Source of the DNA: Nageia nagi
Lineage: Eukaryota; Pinophyta
NCBI GenBank assembly: GCA_050084985.1
Contig: JBITNC010000001.1
Coordinates: forward strand, 66,030,001 to 66,094,000
DNA length: 64,000 nt
Reading direction: 5' to 3'
Shown here: piece by piece, positions 11,950-21,191 of the stretch
How the letters are laid out: each line of letters begins with the position of its first letter
Numbering within the stretch: the stretch's first letter is position 1
Position numbers and translations under genes: made by a program
Notes under the pieces: generated by a model
Databases searched by the model: none
Told to the model about the DNA's origin: nothing
What the model saw: only the letters and a program-made list of their open reading frames with translations

Positions 11950-12825
11950 TGTTAACACATAAAAATGATTTTATGTTTTTAAATCAATAAATTAATGAAA
12001 TATGTTTGGCCTAACTATATGTCTTGAATGGATTAAAGTGATAATATCAATGTTTGGCTTGAATATGAATATTGCATGGTTTATCTTGGATATTGCATGG
12101 GTTGTCTTGAATATTGCATGGTTTACCTTGAGTATTGCATGAATTATCTTGTTTATTGATGTATTTATCTTAAATCTTGTGAATTAACCTTATTTATGTG
12201 GATGCACGCTGACCTATGGGTGGTATTATCTATATCTATATAAATAAGGGATCTAATAGTAAGTCCACAAAAACAAGGATACACATGATCCCGCGTATGG
12301 TCTTGTAAGTGGCTACCCCCTAAGGTATCTCTTGGTACCGCCTACAAGGTTGTGGTTTGTGTGCTTCCTTGCGCGAGCTCTCCTGACATCTGCGATCAAT
12401 TCTGATATTATACTGCAATCTGAGATATCTATACTGAAGATCTGGACCTAACTGAGAGGTCAAAGCTATCAAAATAAGGCCGTCGGTGCTCCTTTGTGAA
12501 CAGAAGAACACCACCGGTGCTCTTATACCACTAAAACGGACCACGCACGGTCCTCTTTTCACATCCTTGCAGGTCACGATGTTGTGGAAAAGGCAGCTTA
12601 TCATCACTATATCGCCAATCTCAGCATCTTTCGTTGTTAGGTATGTTCCGTGAGGTTAGTACATAAATCACAGTCTTGGTTGTTACATTTACACTTCTGA
12701 ATTGTTATATGTTGTTTATTGTTATCTAGAATAAATTGCTATCCGTAGCTAGAATACAGATAATATTGAGTTTGTAGATAGTTGCATATTTACTTATTTG
12801 CACTCTCAATTTTTATTTGTAAACA
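11950..12825 (+). repeat. 5' LTR of element C
   Basis: 876 bp, TGTTAACACATAAAAATGAT to TTTGTAAACA. Palindrome trio at about 12476, 12504 and 12535. Confidence 0.96.
12237..12246 (+). promoter_or_regulatory. TATA box of element C 5' LTR
   Basis: TATATAAATA, at the same LTR position as in A, B and E. Confidence 0.6.
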
Positions 12826-12827
12826 TT

Positions 12828-12846
12828 TGGTGAACCCGACGTGAAC
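12828..12846 (+). other. Primer binding site, element C
   Basis: TGGTGAACCCGACGTGAAC, two bases after the LTR. Identical in B and E. Confidence 0.78.
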
Positions 12847-12859
12847 TACACATCATTAC

Positions 12860-12882
12860 ACTAAAACCCTAAAGGTTTTAGT
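12860..12882 (+). other. Conserved leader hairpin, element C
   Basis: Same 9-bp stem and CTAAA loop as in A, B and E. Confidence 0.6.
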
Positions 12883-12916
12883 TCAGATTAACATCTATTT
12901 TGTGAGTGTCTTAGTT

Positions 12917-14134
12917 ATGGAACAGCTCAAGTTATTCTTGCGTAGTCTTTCAAAAAGGGATTTGGATGAATTATTGGTAGAAATCAGACATGATGATCCG
13001 GAGGGATCCGGAGGAATGCAACATAGCGCTGAGGCTGATAATAGTAATGTTCAGGCCACAATGGAAGGTATGCAGAGGCAGATAGATAGATTGACAAGGA
13101 GATCAGCTCCACCTAACGAGTCTTTCGAATTCGGTAGTCCTTTATGTGATGACATTCGTAGGCATATGCCCCCAGCCGATTACATTAAGCCAAAATTCAG
13201 TAAGTTCAATGGTGGAGGAGATCCAAGGAGACATATACAAGGATTTAAGGATGAATGTGAACTCACAATTGGTACAGACCAAAGATTGCAGGCTAAATTC
13301 TTCCCCCAGAGCTTGGAAGGAGATGCACGAGAATGGTTCTATGGCTTACCTGAAGGGTCCATTACATCATTTGCAGAATTCAGTGATTTGTTCCTGGAGC
13401 AATATAAGCATAACATCAAGAAGGAGGTTATGCTATCAGATTTATGTGCTATTAAACAGGACAGTGATGAGCAATTGGATAAATTCGTTGTAAGGTTTAA
13501 AAAGACATGGCAGCAGGTAAAGACCAAGTTAACAGAAAAAGAGGTAAATAACATTTTTAAAGAAGCTGTTATATTGCCCCTACAATCACATGTTATTGAT
13601 TATACACATCTCACATTTTCTGATATGACATATAAATTGTTAGAGAAAGAAAAAGTCCTTGTGAAGCTAGGGCTTGTAAAGTATGGTAACAATGAAAAGG
13701 CAAAAGCAAAGGACAAGAGACTACAATCGCCAAAGAAAGAGAAAGCTATCCATGTAGCTGAAAAGACAAGTGAGACGAAGGAAAAGAGATATGTGAGATT
13801 CCCCATACCCCCAAGACACATCCTAAAAGACCTTATGGAAAAAGGGTTATTACAACCTTTACCGAAGCGTGAGGAAGATCCAACAGTAGAAAAACCCCAT
13901 TGGTATAAGGAAGATAGATATTGTGAATATCATCAAACTAAAGGCCATGCTACAAATGGATGTGGAAATCTTAGGGATAGAATACAGAAGCTCATAGAAG
14001 ATGGATGCTATGTATGTCCAGAAAGGGTTAAAGATACAGGAGAAGAACAGCATATCAATATGATCTTTCTTGAAGATGCTTGCAAGGTTGACACCGGGGG
14101 GAGCTCTAGGCCCTCTGGAGGCATTATTTGGTAG
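12917..14134 (+). CDS. gag: Gag polyprotein of element C, intact reading frame
   Basis: 405 codons from ATG at 12917. An upstream in-frame GTG at 12902 extends the frame but is unlikely as a plant start. The retrotransposon gag core lies near residues 100-165 (FPQSLEGDAREWFYGLPEGS). A zinc-knuckle-like C-x2-H...GHATNGC motif is at about 334-348. It would form the capsid and package element RNA in the cytoplasm. The frame ends in RPSGGIIW, as B's does (RPLEGIIW), where A and E continue toward protease. It is the only uninterrupted gag of the four elements, so it could still supply Gag. Protein from pol would have to come from another copy. Confidence 0.85.
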   Translation: MEQLKLFLRSLSKRDLDELLVEIRHDDPEGSGGMQHSAEADNSNVQATMEGMQRQIDRLTRRSAPPNESFEFGSPLCDDIRRHMPPADYIKPKFSKFNGGGDPRRHIQGFKDECELTIGTDQRLQAKFFPQSLEGDAREWFYGLPEGSITSFAEFSDLFLEQYKHNIKKEVMLSDLCAIKQDSDEQLDKFVVRFKKTWQQVKTKLTEKEVNNIFKEAVILPLQSHVIDYTHLTFSDMTYKLLEKEKVLVKLGLVKYGNNEKAKAKDKRLQSPKKEKAIHVAEKTSETKEKRYVRFPIPPRHILKDLMEKGLLQPLPKREEDPTVEKPHWYKEDRYCEYHQTKGHATNGCGNLRDRIQKLIEDGCYVCPERVKDTGEEQHINMIFLEDACKVDTGGSSRPSGGIIW

Positions 14135-14529
14135 ATCGAAATATATAAAAAAAACAAAAAGGGGGGAGAGGAACACGCAGTTGGTTCAGGGCATTAACGG
14201 ATGTCATGGTCAGGAGATTGGGAAGATTTATGATGTTATAACAGGAGCACCGGTGTTGTATTTCATGATAATAGGACCGCCGGTGGTCCTATTTTAGTAG
14301 AAAAATAGAGAAAAGCGAAAGATTCCAAGTACGTTCGCAACATTAAGGATCAGAATTTCACGTCGTATCATTGGTGTTCGTTCTCAAGGATCACGGAACA
14401 TCAAATTCACATATCACAAGTACATGCATAAAGAACAAATCAGGTACCAAATTTTGTGTTTTATATCATGATCAAAATGTTTTTTTTTTTTTTTACAAAT
14501 GCAAACTGGATGAGATTACATAGAGTGAT
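14135..14529. other. Spacer between gag and the captured gene in C, with two palindromes
   Basis: No coding signal. Palindromes AGGAGCACCGGTGTTGT (about 14243) and AGGACCGCCGGTGGTCCT (14273) are 30 bases apart. B has the matching pair at about 23701 and 23731. A T run lies at about 14480-14494. In the antisense direction this is the 3' flank of the PMD gene. Confidence 0.6.
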
Positions 14530-16789
14530 TTAGAATCTAGACCCCCCACCCCCTACACTAGAGCTAGTAGCCCTGCTAGATGTGCCACCCCCGCACCGTG
14601 CCTTATATTTCTCCGCTCGGGCCTTTTCCTCGCCGATCTGTCTCTCAGCCTGGCGAAGCTGCTCATAGAGGGTCTTGATCTCCTTGTTTGCTGCCTATAG
14701 GTCCTGATAGATACCGGTATAATCCCCTCTGCTAAACCGTAGACGACTCTGTAGGTCTCTAATCTCCTCATCCTTGTGACCAATTTGACCACGTAGTTTT
14801 GCCATCACAACCTCGGGATCTGTGGCATAGTATAAACATATCATATTAGTTCCTTGCATATCATGAAAAATAGAAAGTCAAAGCAAAGTAGTAGAGAAAG
14901 TAGGTTACCGTCATCATCCTCATTGTAGCCTTCATCCTCCCAGTCTGACTCCGTCTTATATTGAGGTTCGTACTCATCCTGATCAGGATCGGTCTCCTCA
15001 TTGTCATCGTGACCTGCATCTAGAGACGTGTCACGGGCATATGTAGAACTATCCTCTCCTCCCCATCCTCCCATGGTGAAGGGAGTGTCCCATCTGGTCT
15101 TTGTGTCTCCCGTGTCCTCATCCTCCCATGCATCGTCACCTATGTCAGTAGCATGTATGCCTATGTGGTGAGGATGGCGTGTCCTCCACCAGTCTAGGTA
15201 CTCCTCTGTGTGATCAGGGCTGTCTATGTCATTGTCTACCTCATAGTCAGAGTCCTCGTTGGGGGACTCCCAACCTGAATCCCAGTCAGGTACTGGCTCA
15301 TAATCCTCTGGGAGGTGCCTGCTACGATAGTAGCGTACCATGATTCTGCAGTCATCTGGTATACCTTGTCGGAAGCCGAATTGACGGAGTACTCGCTCTG
15401 GTCTGTACGGCTCCACTAGTGCCCTACATGCCTGTAGGTATGTAGGGTGTCTCACCCATACCATCTCCTGTATATCCTCCTCCCACTCTGGTACACCTCC
15501 CCGATAGGGATGCCAGTATATCTACGACTCCTGTAGTAGGTCAAATTGTACCTGCCATCCCTCTAGGTCCCTGCTAGGGAATTCTGGTACCTCTATCGTA
15601 GCCCACCGTTGCCAAGTGGGTACATCATCTGGCTGATCTAGGGGCAACATCGTCGATCTAGAGATGACGATGTGATCATATGCCCATACCTATAGAATCA
15701 TAGAATGAGCCACTTGTCTACCCTTTCTCTCCACCTCTGCAAAGCCGTGAAGGTCATGATAAAGTTGTGCCAGTATTGCGGGGCACCATGCATATCACTG
15801 TCTGTGTATAACCATGTCCTGAATAATAGGAACCATACCTACTGGGAAGGTCTCACTGCTCTTGTCTGGATATACAATAGCATCTAGAAGGCAGGCAATA
15901 AGGAGCCTCATCCTCAGGTCACCCTGTACTGGAGGATCCTCTGGCACATGTTTTACTAGTGACACACCTCTCTTCCTGTGATTCACTTCATCTGATCCCG
16001 TCAGCCATGTAGCCCACACCTCTACCTGTTCCAAGCTCGGAACAGGAATCATGTTCACTAGTTTCCCCCTGATAGGAAGTCTTGTAATCCTGTAGATGTC
16101 TTCTAGGGTCACTGTAATCTCACCAGTGGGGAGGTGAAAGGTGTTGGAATTTGGATCCCACCTCTCCATCAAAGCTGTAAGCATGTTACGGTCATGAAAC
16201 ACATATTTAGCAAATGCAAGGTGGCTGAATGAAATATCCTCTAGAATACTCCGGGTTGCGTCAGTTTGGGGCCACTGTTGGGCAGTGGTGAAGGTGGCAC
16301 TCTTGCCGGAGGGACGCATAAGGTATGCACGGATCTGCAAGAAAAATGAAAGACAAGTCAGTATCAGGATGTAAAACACAAATAGCAAAGAAAGACTACA
16401 CGAAAACGAGGACCGCCCACGGTCTATGTCAGAAGATAAGGACCGCCCACGGTCCAAACTAGGGTAGAAAGGACCGCCAGCGGTCCTATTTTCATGAAAA
16501 AGGGTAATAAAAATGCAGGGTGCAGGTTCGTGCGAGAAAGCACAAGGTAGCCATGGAGCCAGAAGTTTGAAAAGCAGACTAAAAAAGAGAAAAACGAAGA
16601 GCTAGGGTATGCAACAGTAAAACCCTAGGGGCAAATTCAGAAAAACCAGTGTATAGGTGGCTAAAACTTCAAGACAAACAAAAACATAGCATGAAAAAGG
16701 TAGAAGAGGTAGTGTACCTGATGACCAGTAGGAGAATCAGCCACCAAGGCAGCTCTGTGTCCCTCTCGGCATGTGATCGGTAGGGCCAT
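14530..16789 (-). pseudogene. Plant mobile domain (PMD) protein gene captured in element C, antisense, three exons, four stops
   Basis: Exon 1 16789-16718 (24 codons from ATG), intron 1 16717-16335, exon 2 16334-14909, intron 2 14908-14820, exon 3 14819-14530. All splice sites are GT-AG and the exons sum to 596 codons in phase. PMD hallmarks lie near residues 80-115: ERWDPNSNTFHLPTGE and TLEDIYRITRLPI. An acidic stretch follows, then a predicted coiled coil and a Gly/Ser-rich end in exon 3. In-frame stops: TGA 15797-15795, TAG 15692-15690, 15524-15522 and 14697-14695. The TGA is shared with B. PMD proteins (MAIN/MAIL1 type in Arabidopsis) act in the nucleus in silencing, and PMD-like genes are known inside plant transposons. 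Function of this copy is not shown. Confidence 0.85.
16408..16486. repeat. Palindrome trio inside intron 1 of the PMD gene in C
   Basis: AGGACCGCCCACGGTCT (about 16409), AGGACCGCCCACGGTCC (16439) and AGGACCGCCAGCGGTCCT (16470). Starts are 30-31 bases apart. B's intron 1 has a trio at the same place with different centres. Confidence 0.75.
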
Positions 16790-16934
16790 AGTGTGCAGTA
16801 CAGCAATACAGGAAGAATCACCTAGTAATAGCAATAAGATCACCAGCTAAACCTTTATGAATCAGTCTCTCAAGCTCTAGGAGGCTCTCAGCTATGAAAA
16901 TGATAGGATGAACAAATGAGGAAGGGTGGACCCA

Positions 16935-16943
16935 CTTTTATAG
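16935..16943 (-). promoter_or_regulatory. TATA box upstream of the captured PMD gene in C
   Basis: CTATAAAAG on the minus strand, about 146 bases upstream of the exon 1 ATG. Present at the same distance in B, so part of the gene's promoter seems to have been captured with it. Confidence 0.6.
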
Positions 16944-17006
16944 AAAGGTTAGGGCACACACTTCAAGATGAATTTCAATTTAAGCATTTGGCATACGTGG
17001 ACAAGC

Positions 17007-17269
17007 AATTAAGCATCAATCTGGAATCTAGGAGTGATTCGCAGGGACCTGATTTTCATGGTTTTTGATGAGTCCTCAAGAAGAGGACCACCCGTGGTCT
17101 TAGAGAAGACCACCGGTGTTCTAAGTCAGCAAGAAAGGGACCACCTACGTTGCTTTATCCAGAAAATCAGTTTATCAGGTATCACGGGTGCATCATAGGT
17201 GCGTGATCAACGTTATATCCAGGAGAATATTGCTTTGAGTTTTGTGTTTACAGACCCAAGTGATCAGAC
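17007..17269 (+). other. Start of the common 3' tail in C, with palindrome trio at 17082-17155
   Basis: From AGCATCAATCTGGAATC the sequence matches A (from about 3861) and B (to about 20975), so this marks the edge between captured and element sequence. Palindromes AGGACCACCCGTGGTCT (about 17084), AGACCACCGGTGTTCT (17107) and a degenerate third (about 17137). Confidence 0.65.
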
Positions 17270-17940
17270 TATCATGCTTGTGAAAGGAGTCTAGCTCCCA
17301 CAGTTAGCTTATCATGTGCCTATGAGAGGAGTCCAGCTCCCATAGTCAGCTTATCATGTACCTATGAGAGGAGTCCAGCTCCCGTGATCAGACTATCATG
17401 CCTATGAGTGGAGTCTAGCTCCCATGATCAGATTATCATGCTTGCGAGAGGAGTCTAGCTTCCATAGTCAGCTTATCATGCTTGTGAGAGGAGTCCAGCT
17501 CCCATAGTCAGCTTGTCATGTGCTTGTGAGTGGAGTCCAGCTCCCGTGATCAGATTATCATGCTTGTGAGTGGAGTCCAGCTCCCGTGATCAGATTATCA
17601 TGCTTGTGAGTGGAGTCTAGCTCCTATAATCAGCTTATCATGTGCTCATGAGAGGAGTCCAGCTCCCATAATCAGCTTATCATGTGCATATGAGTGGAGT
17701 CTAGCTCCCGTGATCAGATTATCATGCTTGCGAGAGGAGTCTAGCTCCCATGATCAGATTATCATGCTTGTGAGAGGAGTCCAGCTCCCATAGTCAGCTT
17801 ATCATGTGCTATGAGTGGAGTTCAGCTCCCATAGTGAGCTTATCATGTGCTTATGAGTGGAGTTCAGCGCCCATAGTGAGCTTATCATGTGCTTATGAGA
17901 GGAGTTCAGCTCCCATTATCAGCTTATCATGCTTCTTGGT
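17270..17940 (+). repeat. Minisatellite in the tail of C
   Basis: About 15 variant units of 40-48 bp on GAGAGGAGTCCAGCTCCCAT plus a CAGCTTATCATG-like stretch, same family as in A and B. Copies differ in order and number among elements. Confidence 0.87.
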
Positions 17941-18525
17941 GGAGTGTCAGCTCCATCAGTTTATCACTTATTTTGCAGAGTTTGGTTCTTATGTGACTGT
18001 AGCCAGTGTGAAGGCTCAGTTGTGTGGAACTTAGCTCTCCCCCATTAGCTTATCATTATTTTGCGGAGTTTGGTTCTTCGGCAACTGGAGTACACCTCTT
18101 GATGTGAGGGCTCAGTTGTGTGGATACTTAGCTCTCCCATTATCAGCTTATCACTTGTTTTGCGGAGTTCAGTTCTTCAGCAACTGGAGTACACCTCTTG
18201 ATGTGAGGGCTCAGTTGTGTGGATACTTAGCTCTCCCATTATCAGCTTATCACTTGTTTTGCAGAGTTCGGTTCTTCGGCAACTGGATTACACCTCTTGA
18301 TGTGAGGGCTCAGTTGTGTGGATACTTAGCTCTCCCATTATCAGCTTATCACTTGTTTTGCAGAGTTCAGTTCTTCGACAACTGGAGTACACCTCTTGAC
18401 GTGAGGGCTCAGTTGTGTGGATACTTAGCTCTCCCATTATCAGCTTATCACTTGTTTTACGGAGTTCAGTTCTTCGGCAACTGCAGTACACCTCTTGATG
18501 CGAGGGCTCAGTTGTGTGGAACTTA
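17941..18525 (+). repeat. 99-bp tandem repeat in the tail of C
   Basis: About six units, the middle ones exactly 99 bp apart (TGTGGATACTTAG near 18119, 18218, 18317 and 18416). Because 99 is a multiple of three, an open frame of 33-residue repeats runs through it on the plus strand. It resembles no protein and is best read as a repeat artefact. Confidence 0.9.
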
Positions 18526-18539
18526 GCTCTCCCCTGTGT

Positions 18540-18720
18540 TTGGTTATGGTTATCATGTTTGGTCTTGTGAGTTGATCATGTGTGTTATCATGTCTTGTCT
18601 TGTGAGTTGATCATGTGTGTTATCATGTCTTATCTTGTGAGTTGATCATGTGTGTTATCATGTCTTGTCTTGTGAGTTGGTCATATGTGTTGTGATGTGG
18701 TTTTGTCAAGTTGTCGTCCG
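18540..18720 (+). repeat. Third short repeat in the tail of C
   Basis: About four copies of a 38-41-bp unit with TGTGTGTTATCATGTCTTGT and GTGAGTTGATCATG. From 18720 to the polypurine tract the tail is single copy. Confidence 0.8.
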
Positions 18721-19038
18721 GCCGGCATGTGTGGTTAAGTCGTCTATCCTGTCATTGTTATGTGTGTTGTCAAGCATGTTGTCTTGGGTCATTAGCATTG
18801 CAGCAAGATTATCAGATTATCAGACATATCAGGCTATCACCTTCTACAACAAAACGCAAGGGGCAAGCATGCCCAAGGTAATATCATAAGGGAGTTTTCT
18901 CAACCTATAAGCTTATCATGATGTTGTTTAAATGGTTAGTGTTTATCATTGCTTATCAAAATTGCTTGCTATGATGTTGTGTTTTTACTTTGAATGCAAA
19001 ATCTCAAGTCATCTCATGATTTTTTCGATTTCACATCC

Positions 19039-19051
19039 AAAGTGGGGCATC
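19039..19051 (+). other. Polypurine tract, element C
   Basis: AAAGTGGGGCATC directly before the 3' LTR. Confidence 0.8.
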
Positions 19052-19927
19052 TGTTAACACATAAAAATGATTTTATGTTTTTAAATCAATAAATTAATGA
19101 AATATGTTTGGCCTAACTATATGTCTTGAATGGATTAAAGTGATAATATCAATGTTTGGCTTGAATATGAATATTGCATGGTTTATCTTGGATATTGCAT
19201 AGGTTGTCTTGAATATTGCATGGTTTACCTTGAGTATTGCATGAATTATCTTGTTTATTGATGTATTTATCTTAAATCTTATGAATTAACCTTATTTATG
19301 TGGATGCACGCCGACCTATGGGCGGTATTATCTATATCTATATAAATAAGGGATCTAATAGTAAGTCCACAAAAACAAGGATACACATGATCCCGCGTAT
19401 GGTCTTGTAAGTGGCTACCCCCTAAGGTATCTCTTGGTACCGCCTACAAGGCTGTGGTTTGTGTGCTTCCTTGCGCGAGCTCTCCTGACATCTACGATCA
19501 ATTCTGATATTATACTACAATCTGAGATATCTATACTAAAGATCTGGACCTAACTGAGAGGTCAAAGCTATCAAAATAAGGCCACCGGTGCTCCTTTGTG
19601 AATGGAAGAACACCGCCGACGCTCTTATACCACTGAAACGGACCGTGTGCGGTCCTCTTTTCACATCCTTGCAGGTCACGACGTTGTGGAAAAGGTAGCT
19701 TATCATCACTATATCGCCAATCTCAGCATCTTTCATTGTCAAGTATGTTCCGTGAGGTTAGTACATAAATCACAGTCTTGGTTGTTACATTTACACTTCT
19801 GAATTGTTATATGTTGTTTATTGTTATCTAGAATAAATTGCTATCCGTAGCTAGAATACAGATAATATTGAGTTTGTAGATAGTTGCATATTTACTTATT
19901 TGCACTCTCAATTTTTATTTGTAAACA
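19052..19927 (+). repeat. 3' LTR of element C
   Basis: 876 bp, same length as the 5' LTR, followed by target duplication CTATA (19928-19932). TATA at 19339-19348. Palindromes near 19577, 19607 and 19639. Confidence 0.96.
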
Positions 19928-19932
19928 CTATA

Positions 19933-20630
19933 GAACAATGATAAGCTAATATATGAGAGCTAAGTTCTACACAACTGAGCCCTCGCATCAAGAGGTTTAC
20001 TCTAGTTGCATAAGAACCGAACTCCATAGAATCATGATAAGCTGATGTATGAGAGCTAAGTTCCATACAATTAAGCCTTCGCACCAAGAGGTGTACTCCA
20101 ATTGCATGAGAACCGAACTCCACAGAATAATGATAAACTAATGAAGCTGATACTCCACCAAGAAGCATGATAAGCTGACTATGGGAGCTGAACTCCACTC
20201 ATAGCCACATGATAAGCACATGATAAGCTGATTATGGGAGCTGGACTCCACTCATAGCCACATGATAAGCACATGATAAGCTGACTATGGGAGCTGGACT
20301 CCACTCATAGCCACATGATAAGCACATGATAAGTTGACTATGGGAGCTGGACTCCACTCATAGCCACATGATAAGCACATGACAAGCTGACTATGGGAGT
20401 TGGACTCCACTCATAGCCACATGGTAAGCACATGATAAGTTGACTATGGGAGCTAGAATCCACTCATAGCCACATGATAAGCACATGATAAGCTGACTAT
20501 GGGAGCTAGACTCCACTCATAAGCATGATGATCTAACCACAGGAGTTGGACTCCACTCAAAAGCATGATAATCTGACCACGGGAGCTGGAACTCCACTCA
20601 CAAGCATGATAATCTGACCACTCAAGTCTG
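19933..20630 (-). repeat. Tail of element B, second part: 90-bp repeats then minisatellite
   Basis: 19933-20155 continues the 90-bp family interrupted at 11949. 20156-20630 is the minisatellite (GGGAGCTGGACTCCACTCAT units), about 8-10 copies. Open frames on the minus strand follow the repeat. 20631-20825 is single-copy tail. Confidence 0.83.
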
Positions 20631-20825
20631 TAAACACAAAAACTCAAAGGAATATTCTCCTAGATATATCCTTCATCAAACACCTGTGACACACACATGA
20701 TACTTGGATAAGCTGATAATTCAGATCTGTAAACATGAAACTCAAGGTAATATTCTCCTGGATATATCATTGATCAAACATCTATGATGCACTCATGATA
20801 CTTAATAAATTGATTTTCTACATAA

Positions 20826-20897
20826 AGGACTATAGGCGGTCCTTTCTTACTAACTAAGAATGCTGATGGTCTTTTTACTAAGGCTACGGGTGGTCCT
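20826..20897. repeat. Palindrome trio in the tail of B
   Basis: AGGACTATAGGCGGTCCT (20826), a degenerate AGAATGCTGATGGTCTT (about 20857) and AGGCTACGGGTGGTCCT (20881). They are in mirror order to the trio of C at 17082-17155. Confidence 0.65.
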
Positions 20898-21037
20898 TTT
20901 CTTAAGGATTCATCGAAAACCATGAAAATCACATTCCTACGAATCACCTCTAGATTCCAAATTGATGTCTAATTGCTGATCTACGTGCACCAAATGCTCA
21001 AATCAAAATTATTCTTGAAGTGTGTGCCCTAACCTTT

Positions 21038-21046
21038 CTATAAAAG
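21038..21046 (+). promoter_or_regulatory. TATA box upstream of the captured PMD gene in B
   Basis: CTATAAAAG, 145 bases before the exon 1 ATG at 21192. Conserved with C. Confidence 0.6.
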
Positions 21047-21191
21047 GGGCCCCACCCTTCCTCATTTGTTCACCTTATCATTTTCATAGCTGAGAGCATC
21101 CCAGAGCTCAAGAGACTGATTCAGAGAGGTTTAGCTGGTACTTTTGTCATGATTGCTAAATAATTCTTCCTGTATCGCTATGCTGCACACT

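Larger units (their letters stand above)
11950..19927 (+). mobile_element. LTR retrotransposon C, complete, non-autonomous, carries an antisense PMD gene
   Basis: Two 876-bp LTRs and a 5-bp target duplication CTATA (11945-11949 and 19928-19932) define a complete 7,978-bp element inserted in the tail of B. Order: LTR, primer site, leader hairpin, gag, palindrome pair, antisense PMD gene, palindrome trio, three tandem-repeat families, polypurine tract, LTR. There is no pol. Roughly two dozen LTR differences are visible by eye, essentially all transitions. Confidence 0.96.

Noticed and set aside
12476-12556. CRISPR-like array, because palindromes recur at about 30 bp
   Set aside because: Only two or three units per site, repeats are not identical, intervening sequence is conserved element sequence, and the DNA is plant nuclear.
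12902-12916. Gag start at GTG 12902
   Set aside because: The next in-frame ATG at 12917 is conserved in all four elements, and plant messages seldom start at GTG.
13146-13493. Second long open frame within gag of C (and like frames in A and E)
   Set aside because: Shadow of gag in another frame; codons follow those of gag.
14553-14792. Separate small gene on the minus strand
   Set aside because: It is another frame of PMD exon 3, which reads as a coiled coil in the correct frame.
15732-15796. A 60-70-nt intron removing the shared TGA of the PMD gene
   Set aside because: The stretch codes for ILAQLYHDLHGF in frame with both sides, which fits the PMD domain. I treat it as exon with a stop, but keep the alternative in the findings.
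18104-18526. 140-codon frame with 33-residue repeats as a possible repeat protein
   Set aside because: It results from the 99-bp tandem repeat. The equivalent repeats in A and E do not keep one frame, and no known repeat protein is matched.
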